Assembly (NCBI GenBank): GCA_021325695.1
Contig: JAJTCR010000125.1
Coordinates: 1 to 5,433 of the forward strand
Direction: 5' to 3'
DNA: 5,433 nucleotides
Origin: Steroidobacteraceae bacterium
GTDB lineage: Bacteria > Pseudomonadota > Gammaproteobacteria > Steroidobacterales > Steroidobacteraceae
Within the stretch, counting starts at the first letter, position 1, and every line of letters starts with the position of its first letter. This document shows, in pieces, positions 1 to 4,208 of the stretch. The notes below the pieces were generated by a model. The model did no database searches, was not told where the DNA came from, and worked only from the letters and a program-made list of their open reading frames with translations. The position numbers and the translations under genes are program-made.

Positions 1-68
1 ACGGCCGGCTTCAGCAGGTTCCCCTGGTGCAGGCCCGCCTCCGGGCCGGCCACGATTCGTTCGACCAT
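1..68 (-). CDS. 5' end of an unrecognised leftward gene (partial)
   Basis: Reading the minus strand from the ATG at 68-66 gives 22 open codons that run off the left edge; the peptide begins MVERIVAGPEAGLHQGNLLK. A good Shine-Dalgarno, GGGAG (complement of 75-79), lies 6 nt before this ATG, and the G+C-rich codons match the rest of the window, so I think this is a real start and not a chance frame. The visible residues match no family I can name, and I see no signal peptide or membrane segment in them. The gene is divergent to the FlhC-like gene at 190 and shares with it an AT-rich control region containing two palindromes. The two genes may therefore be co-regulated, or one product may control the other. 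Too little is visible to assign a function; the existence of a gene is moderately supported. Confidence 0.6.
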   Translation of the reverse strand, partial: MVERIVAGPEAGLHQGNLLKPA

Positions 69-82
69 GTGATTCTCCCGCA

Positions 83-106
83 TATATGGTCCGAAATGAC
101 CATATA
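83..106. promoter_or_regulatory. Palindromic operator-like site 1
   Basis: TATATGGTC (83-91) and GACCATATA (98-106) form a perfect 9-bp inverted repeat around a 6-nt spacer, total 24 bp with its centre at 94.5. This size and symmetry suit a dimeric helix-turn-helix regulator. The site lies about 15 nt upstream of the leftward start codon, just outside its Shine-Dalgarno, where a bound protein would block transcription or translation of that gene. As an RNA hairpin it would be AU-rich and weak, which favours a DNA-binding role. Confidence 0.6.
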
Positions 107-122
107 AGAATATAGACTGTCA

Positions 123-145
123 CATGTGGTCCCTTTAGACCATAT
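123..145. promoter_or_regulatory. Palindromic operator-like site 2
   Basis: ATGTGGTC (124-131) and GACCATAT (138-145) form an inverted repeat with one mismatch in eight and the same 6-nt spacer as site 1. Its centre at 134.5 is exactly 40 bp from that of site 1, close to four DNA turns, so two bound dimers would sit on the same face of the helix and could contact each other. The shared core GGTC-N6-GACC with AT-rich flanks suggests that one protein recognises both sites. Its identity is unknown; the FlhC-like protein or the leftward gene product are the nearest candidates. Confidence 0.55.
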
Positions 146-189
146 ATGACCCAAATGGACAGATAGCCCACGGGTCATCAGGGGGTGTC

Positions 190-738
190 ATGAGGATCAC
201 GGACAGCCGTTACGACCGGGACCGGCTCCGGCTCGCGCTCGCCTACCGGCTGATCGGCCTCGAGGCGCGCACCCGCACTATCCGCGAGGCCACTCAATTA
301 TCGGACGACCGCATACGGCGGATGTATCGCGATTATTTCGGCGCGAACGCCGCGAACACCGTCCGGCGACACCGAGGCAAGTCGCCGCGGCAGATGTCGT
401 TCTTCCGCCGCTCCCTCGAGCACGAGCAGGAGGCCGCGACGCTCGGTTCACTGCTGCTTCGATGCGGCCTCCTGCGGCGATTTCTGAACGGCTTCCGGCC
501 GGACATCGTCGTGGTCTCGCAATTCTGCGATGTCTACGAAACGTTCACGAGCCTGTGGCCGCGTCCGCACGTGAGCTTCGAGCACGCCTGGCACCTGTGG
601 CAGGTGTTCTGTCGCGATGACGAATACGTGCTCGCGAACTGCCCGGGGTGCGACGCGCTGTGGGTACGCGACACGCTCGAGATCCTGCCGGACGTGTGCC
701 CGACCTGCCGGCGCGGGCTGTTCGAGCCGGGCCGATGA
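190..738 (+). CDS. FlhC-family transcriptional regulator (no FlhD in view)
   Basis: The 182-residue protein resembles FlhC, the DNA-contacting, zinc-binding subunit of the flagellar master activator FlhDC, and the FlhC-type activators (SetC-like) of some integrative conjugative elements. Seen in the sequence: an N-terminal helical part with a helix-turn-helix-like stretch at about residues 28-50 (TQLSDDRIRRMYRDYFG), a basic segment RRHRGKSPRQ at 59-68, and a C-terminal CxxC-x15-CxxC set (C151, C154, C170, C173). The cysteine set matches the zinc ligands of E. coli FlhC in order and near-identical spacing, and the length is close to the usual ~190 residues. The ATG has a strong Shine-Dalgarno, AGGGGG, 4 nt upstream. 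FlhC normally works as a heteromer with FlhD, which is not present in the window. No flagellar gene is nearby either, so the target may be something other than flagella. Occasional AT-rich codons (TTA at residue 37) and the AT-rich upstream region may hint at acquisition. Family assignment is fairly secure; the regulon is unknown. Confidence 0.75.
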   Translation: MRITDSRYDRDRLRLALAYRLIGLEARTRTIREATQLSDDRIRRMYRDYFGANAANTVRRHRGKSPRQMSFFRRSLEHEQEAATLGSLLLRCGLLRRFLNGFRPDIVVVSQFCDVYETFTSLWPRPHVSFEHAWHLWQVFCRDDEYVLANCPGCDALWVRDTLEILPDVCPTCRRGLFEPGR

Positions 739-790
739 CGCAAGCGGGCGGCGACATGCGTATCGCCGATGGTCCGCCTCGCGGAATCGC

Positions 791-796
791 TAAACT
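791..796 (+). promoter_or_regulatory. Putative -10 box of nudC (leaderless type)
   Basis: TAAACT lies 9 nt before the GTG start of nudC. A start of transcription at the usual distance from a -10 element would leave at most about three untranslated bases. No Shine-Dalgarno is visible before the GTG, which fits. No convincing -35 was found at 17 nt spacing (GATGGT at 768-773). The hexamer is an imperfect match, so support rests mainly on its identical placement relative to the one before the NRDE gene. Confidence 0.35.
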
Positions 797-805
797 GCGC
801 CTCCC

Positions 806-1783
806 GTGTCACTGCGTCCCGCCGTGTCTCGCCCACCGAACGTCTTTTCCGGTCCGTACCTCGATCGCGTTGCGCACTTGCGCAAGGACGACGCCTGGAT
901 CGCGGCTGTCCTCGAGGCCGAGGACGCGAAGCTCGTCCCGGTCTGGCAGTCGCGCAATCTCGTGCAGCGCGAGTCCGAGCGGCTCGCGGCCGCCTTCCTG
1001 TCCGCGACCCGCTTCGGGCCCGCAACGCCTGCGCGTGAACTGGTGCTGCTCGGCCGGTTCGAGTCGCAGACGTACTTCGCCGCCGAAGTCACCGAGGTCG
1101 AGCCCGTGCTCGCCGCGTTCCCGGACGCCGACGTCAAGTTCGAGGACCTGCGGCTCGTCGGCGGGCTGCTCGAGGCGCAGCAGGCCGGCGTGCTCGCGTA
1201 CGCGCGCGCGATGTTGTACTGGCGCCAGCGCCACCGCTTCTGCGGCCTCTGCGGCGCGCCGACCGAGAGCGGGAGCGCCGGGCACGTCATGAAGTGCACG
1301 AACCCGGCCTGCGCGACGGATCACTTCCCCCGGCTCGACCCGGCGATCATCGTGCTCGTGACCGACGGCGAGCGCGCGCTGCTCGGACGTCAGGCTTCGT
1401 GGCCCGAAGGCCGCTATTCGACGATTGCAGGATTCGTGGAGCCGGGCGAAAGCCTCGAGGACGCCGTCGCACGCGAAGTGCTGGAAGAGACCGGCGTGCG
1501 CATCCTGTCCGCGGACTATCACTCCTCGCAGCCGTGGCCTTTTCCATCCTCGCTGATGATCGGCTTCACGGCGGCCGCGGGCGCCGACCAGCTGCCTCGG
1601 GCGGACGAGGAACTCGAGGACGTTCGATGGTTCACGCGCGACGAGGTCGCCGCGGGCTTTCCCGGCCTGCCGCCGCCGCAATCGGTGTCGTATCGGCTGA
1701 TCGAGGACTGGTACGACGCGGGCACGAGCCTTCCGCTCCGCGAAACGCCCGGCGTCCGGCTCTGGGGTTCGAGGCGTCGCTGA
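806..1783 (+). CDS. nudC: NAD+ diphosphatase NudC (Nudix hydrolase)
   Basis: NudC splits NAD(H) into nicotinamide mononucleotide and AMP in the cytoplasm, and in E. coli it removes NAD caps from RNA 5' ends. All family hallmarks are visible in this 325-residue protein. An N-terminal NudC-type domain covers about residues 10-135. A zinc ribbon has C146, C149, C164 and C169, followed by HFPRLDPA (173-180). The Nudix box at 209-231 has G209, E215, R223, E224, E227, E228 and G230 in the exact GX5EX7REUXEEXGU pattern. The NAD-specific motif SQPWPFPSSLM is at 241-251. It is longer than E. coli NudC (257 residues), mainly through a longer N-terminal domain, as is common in the family. The GTG at 806 is the first possible start after an in-frame TAA at 791-793; GTG at 824 is an alternative six codons later. 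No Shine-Dalgarno precedes it, so the mRNA may be leaderless. The permease gene follows after 28 nt, probably in the same transcript. Confidence 0.95.
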   Translation: MSLRPAVSRPPNVFSGPYLDRVAHLRKDDAWIAAVLEAEDAKLVPVWQSRNLVQRESERLAAAFLSATRFGPATPARELVLLGRFESQTYFAAEVTEVEPVLAAFPDADVKFEDLRLVGGLLEAQQAGVLAYARAMLYWRQRHRFCGLCGAPTESGSAGHVMKCTNPACATDHFPRLDPAIIVLVTDGERALLGRQASWPEGRYSTIAGFVEPGESLEDAVAREVLEETGVRILSADYHSSQPWPFPSSLMIGFTAAAGADQLPRADEELEDVRWFTRDEVAAGFPGLPPPQSVSYRLIEDWYDAGTSLPLRETPGVRLWGSRRR

Positions 1784-1811
1784 CGACACGCGCGCAGGCG
1801 TCCCGGGTCTC

Positions 1812-2582
1812 GTGACGTTCGAAATCCTGTTCGTGCTCGCCGCCGCGTTCGGTGCGGGTTTCATCGATGCCATGGCCGGCGGAGGCGGACTCCTGCAGCT
1901 GCCGGCATTGTTCGCGGCCTACCCGACTGCGCCACACACGGCACTGCTCGGCACCGGCAAGCTCGCCGGGCTCGCCGGCACCAGCAGCGCGATCGCACGG
2001 TTCATCCGGCACGTCCGGCTCGACTGGAAGCTCGTGCTGTCGGCGGCCGGCGGGGCGTTCGTGGCCTCGCTCGCGGGCGCCTGGTTAGCGACCCTGTTCT
2101 CGCCCGAGCGGTTTCGCACGCTCGTCCCGGCGCTGCTGAGCCTCGTGCTGCTGTACACGCTGCTGCATCGCGACCTCGGCCGCGAGCACCGACCCAGGAA
2201 CCGCGGGCGACGCGGTCACTGGCTCGCCGCGGCGACCGCCGGCGGGATCGGCCTGTACGACGGTTTCTTCGGACCCGGCACCGGCAGCTTCCTTGTCTTC
2301 CTGTTCGTCCGCGTGTTCGGCCTCGATTTCCTGCACGCTTCCGCGTCCGCGAAGATCGTGAACGCGTCCACCAACGTCGCGGCGATCATCCTGTTCGGGC
2401 TCACCGGCGAACTGTACTGGCTGCTGGGCCTGGCGATGTCAGCCTGCAACGTCGTCGGCGCCCAGTTCGGCAGCCACCTCGCCATCCGGAAAGGCAGCGC
2501 GCTGGTGCGTCGGGTCTTCCTGCTCGTCGTCGGCTCGCTGATCGCGAAGACCGCATGGGACGCTTTCCGACTGCACGTGTGA
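1812..2582 (+). CDS. TSUP (TauE/SafE, DUF81, YfcA-like) membrane permease
   Basis: This 256-residue integral inner-membrane protein belongs to the sulfite exporter TauE/SafE family. Members move small organic or inorganic anions such as sulfite or sulfoacetate, but the substrate here cannot be told from sequence. Family marks are the first-repeat motif GFIDAMAGGGGLLQLP (16-31) and the second-repeat motif GLYDGFFGPGTGSFL (147-161), followed by KIVNASTNVAA (181-191) and the late glycine-rich segment VVGAQFGSHLAIRKG (214-228). The two halves reflect the internal duplication of the family. Hydrophobic stretches at about 5-20, 75-95, 104-118, 138-150, 159-172, 186-212 and 234-248 suggest 7-8 membrane segments. 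A hydrophilic Arg-rich loop at 119-136 separates the halves. The closest well-known relative is E. coli YfcA (about 270 residues). The GTG start has only a weak purine tract (AGGCG, 1796-1800) and probably relies on coupling to nudC, which ends 28 nt upstream. Confidence 0.88.
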   Translation: MTFEILFVLAAAFGAGFIDAMAGGGGLLQLPALFAAYPTAPHTALLGTGKLAGLAGTSSAIARFIRHVRLDWKLVLSAAGGAFVASLAGAWLATLFSPERFRTLVPALLSLVLLYTLLHRDLGREHRPRNRGRRGHWLAAATAGGIGLYDGFFGPGTGSFLVFLFVRVFGLDFLHASASAKIVNASTNVAAIILFGLTGELYWLLGLAMSACNVVGAQFGSHLAIRKGSALVRRVFLLVVGSLIAKTAWDAFRLHV

Positions 2583-2618
2583 CCGGTTCGGCCACCGACA
2601 GCCCTGGCTTCCGACCGC

Positions 2619-2624
2619 TAGAAT
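2619..2624 (+). promoter_or_regulatory. Putative -10 box upstream of the DUF4126 gene
   Basis: TAGAAT, preceded by GC, lies 37 nt before the ATG at 2662. Transcription would begin near 2631 and give a leader of about 30 nt that includes the purine-rich GAAGGA (2644-2649). No good -35 was found. The hexamer overlaps an in-frame ATG at 2623, and this is one reason to prefer the downstream start for the gene. Confidence 0.35.
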
Positions 2625-2661
2625 GTCCGGCGACGCGCGACTCGAAGGATCGACTGCGACC

Positions 2662-3276
2662 ATGGACGCCGACTGGACCACGTTTGCCGGCATTGCCCTC
2701 GGCATCGGCCTCGCCGCGGCGACGGGGTTCCGCGTCTTCCTGCCGCTGCTGATCGCAGGGCTCGCCGCGCACTTCGGCCACCTGCCGCTCTCCGAGCATT
2801 TCGAATGGCTCGGAAGCACACCGGCGCTGATCATGCTCGGCACGGCGGCGGCCGCCGAGATCGTCGCGTACTACATCCCGGGCGTCGACCACGCGCTCGA
2901 CGTCATCGCGGGGCCCGCCGCGCTCGTCGCCGGCGCGGTCGCGAGTGCGGCGGTCATGACCGACCTGCCGCCCGGCGTGCTCTGGCCGGTCGCGATCATC
3001 GGCGGTGGTGGCATCGCCGGGCTCGCCAAGGGCAGCACGGCGCTGGTCCGCGCGAAATCCGGCGTCATGACCGGCGGGCTCGCGAACCCCGTCGTCTCGA
3101 CCGCCGAAACCGTGGGCGCGACAGGCATCACGCTGTTCGCGCTCGCGCTGCCGATCCTCGCGCTCGTCGTGATCGTCGCCTTGCTCGTCTGGCTGGTGCG
3201 CCGGGCACGGCGGCTGTTTGCCGGTCGAGGTCGGGCCGCGGCCGCCGGCACCGTCCCACTCGAGCCGAAGCGCTGA
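2662..3276 (+). CDS. DUF4126 family membrane protein
   Basis: The 204-residue product (from ATG 2662) matches DUF4126, a family of small bacterial inner-membrane proteins without an established function. Family-typical segments are GIGLAAATGFRVFLPLL (14-30), WLGSTPALIMLG (49-60), AEIVAYYIPGVDHALDVIAGPAA (65-87, with YYIPGVD the clearest mark), the glycine-rich GGGGIAGLAKGST (114-126) and GGLANPVVSTAET (138-150). Hydrophobic runs at about 8-36, 53-72, 79-100, 106-121 and 153-179 suggest about five membrane spans. The tail (180-204) is Arg-rich and probably cytoplasmic. An in-frame ATG at 2623 would add 13 residues, but it lies inside a -10-like hexamer and the extra residues are hydrophilic and not family-like. 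I chose 2662, which has GAAGGA 12 nt upstream, a rather long spacing. The gene stands 79 nt after the permease and 74 nt before the NRDE gene; neither neighbour reveals its role. Confidence 0.85.
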   Translation: MDADWTTFAGIALGIGLAAATGFRVFLPLLIAGLAAHFGHLPLSEHFEWLGSTPALIMLGTAAAAEIVAYYIPGVDHALDVIAGPAALVAGAVASAAVMTDLPPGVLWPVAIIGGGGIAGLAKGSTALVRAKSGVMTGGLANPVVSTAETVGATGITLFALALPILALVVIVALLVWLVRRARRLFAGRGRAAAAGTVPLEPKR

Positions 3277-3335
3277 GCGCCGCCGCGCGGTGCTCGTGTC
3301 AAGGCCACGGCAGGCATCGCAGTCGAATCCCGCCC

Positions 3336-3341
3336 TACAAT
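3336..3341 (+). promoter_or_regulatory. Putative -10 box of the NRDE gene (leaderless type)
   Basis: TACAAT, five of six matches to TATAAT, lies 9 nt before the ATG at 3351, the same gap as the -10-like box of nudC. The 20 nt before this ATG contain no purine-rich Shine-Dalgarno, so the transcript would start at or within about three bases of the start codon. A -35 at 17 nt spacing is not convincing (GGCATC, 3313-3318). If real, it drives the NRDE gene and tamA together. Confidence 0.45.
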
Positions 3342-3350
3342 CGACGCCCT

Positions 3351-4208
3351 ATGTGCCTGCTCGTCGTCGCCTGGAACGTCCATCCTCGCTATCGGCTCGT
3401 TCTGGCCGCGAATCGCGACGAATTTCACGATCGCCCGGCCGCGCCGCTCGGCTGGTGGCAGGACACGCCGGGCATCGTCGCGGGACGCGACCTGCGCGGC
3501 TCCGGAACGTGGATGGGCGTCGCGCGTTCGGGTCGATTCGGCGTCGTGACGAATTTTCGCGACCTCGAACCGCCGCCGACGCCCGATGCGCCCTCGCGCG
3601 GCGAACTCGTGCCGCGGTTCCTGGCCGCCACGACGCCCGTGCAGCGTTACCTGCGTCAACTCCACGACCGCGCTGCGCGTTATGCCGGTTTCAACCTGCT
3701 GGTGGGCAATGCCGAGGTTCTGCATTACTACTCGAACCGCAACGGCATGACGTCCACGGAGCTCACACCGGGTGTGTACGGCCTGAGCAATCATCTGCTC
3801 GATTCGCCGTGGCCCAAGGTGCTGCGCACACGCGAACGGTTGGGTGCGCTCGTGTACCAGGATGCACTGGAAGCGCACCGGCTGTTCGACCTGCTGGACG
3901 ACCGCATGCCGGCAGAGGATGACCAGATCGTCGGCACGGGCCTGCCGCCCGATTGGGAACGCGCCTTGTCGGCGCCGTTCGTCGTGCACGACAGGTATGG
4001 CACGCGCTGCTCGACGCTGCTGTTCATCGAGCATGGCGGCCGCGTCACGATGCACGAACGGCGTTTCGATGCGACCGGCCAACAGACCGGCGCGACCCGG
4101 TGGCAGTTCGACGCTGAGGCTGCACGAGACCGCCGGGCCGGAGCGGGGTACGACGACGCGGCGGAAGCGGACACGCTCCACGAGAAGTTCGACACGTCGA
4201 TCGAATGA
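3351..4208 (+). CDS. NRDE/TANGO2-family protein
   Basis: The 285-residue protein belongs to the NRDE family, which includes eukaryotic TANGO2. The name-giving Asn-Arg-Asp-Glu motif is at 21-24 (LAANRDEFHDRP). Other family marks are Cys2 directly after the initiator Met, WW with GIVAGRDLRGSGTWMG (41-56), VTNFR (66-70), GFNLLVGN (113-120), YGLSNHLLDSPWPKV (143-157) and the late GTRCSTLLFIE (217-227). Conservation of Cys2 suggests an Ntn-hydrolase-like active site exposed after Met removal, but no bacterial reaction is firmly established to my knowledge. TANGO2 homologues have been linked to haem trafficking and to lipid metabolism. No signal peptide or membrane segment is visible, so it should be cytoplasmic. 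The ATG at 3351 places Cys2 correctly; the reading frame stays open upstream, but that part is not NRDE-like and overlaps the DUF4126 gene. The tail after residue 255 is acidic and polar with little conserved character. Its stop codon overlaps the tamA start. Confidence 0.92.
   Translation: MCLLVVAWNVHPRYRLVLAANRDEFHDRPAAPLGWWQDTPGIVAGRDLRGSGTWMGVARSGRFGVVTNFRDLEPPPTPDAPSRGELVPRFLAATTPVQRYLRQLHDRAARYAGFNLLVGNAEVLHYYSNRNGMTSTELTPGVYGLSNHLLDSPWPKVLRTRERLGALVYQDALEAHRLFDLLDDRMPAEDDQIVGTGLPPDWERALSAPFVVHDRYGTRCSTLLFIEHGGRVTMHERRFDATGQQTGATRWQFDAEAARDRRAGAGYDDAAEADTLHEKFDTSIE

Larger units (their letters stand above)
69..189. promoter_or_regulatory. AT-rich divergent promoter/control region
   Basis: This intergenic stretch separates two divergent start codons, each with its own Shine-Dalgarno (GGGAG for the leftward gene, complement of 75-79; AGGGGG at 180-185 for the rightward gene). 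By my count positions 81-165 have 32 G or C in 85 bases, far below the surrounding coding DNA. It holds two palindromes with the same half-site and spacing, listed separately. Several TATA-rich hexamers (103-108, 111-116, 143-148) could be -10 elements, and TGTCAC at 118-123 reads GTGACA on the minus strand, close to a -35. I could not find a -35/-10 pair with good spacing on either strand, so the promoters are not placed exactly. This would suit promoters that depend on an activator, but that is inference. Confidence 0.6.

Noticed and set aside
83..165. Repeats in the left intergenic region as a CRISPR array or replication iterons
   Set aside because: The elements are two symmetric inverted repeats, not a series of direct repeats with uniform unique spacers, and there are too few of them for an array or an origin.
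749..768. Possible hairpin CGGCGA / TCGCCG after the FlhC-like gene as a terminator
   Set aside because: The stem is only 6 bp with an 8-nt loop, no T tract follows, and such short repeats are expected by chance in DNA this rich in G and C.
809..1873. Long open frame on the minus strand (354 codons) opposite nudC
   Set aside because: The plus strand encodes an unmistakable NudC with all motifs; the antisense translation is Arg-rich and unrecognisable, a shadow of codon bias.
2623..2661. Upstream ATG for the DUF4126 gene adding 13 residues
   Set aside because: The ATG lies within the TAGAAT -10-like hexamer and the extra residues are polar and not typical of the family, so the start at 2662 is preferred, though not proven.
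3268..3280. Palindrome around the DUF4126 stop codon (GCGCTGAGCGC) as a terminator
   Set aside because: The arms are separated by a single base, so no hairpin loop can form, and no T tract follows.
2805..3350. In-frame upstream extension of the NRDE gene by 182 codons
   Set aside because: The extension overlaps DUF4126 in another frame and translates to Arg/His-rich nonsense. The family starts at MCLLVV with Cys at position 2, which fits ATG 3351.
2871..4181. Long open frame on the minus strand (436 codons) opposite DUF4126 and NRDE
   Set aside because: It lies antisense to two recognised protein families, spans the intergenic gap, has low-complexity Arg/Ala/Pro-rich translation and no family marks. 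High third-position G+C readily creates such frames.
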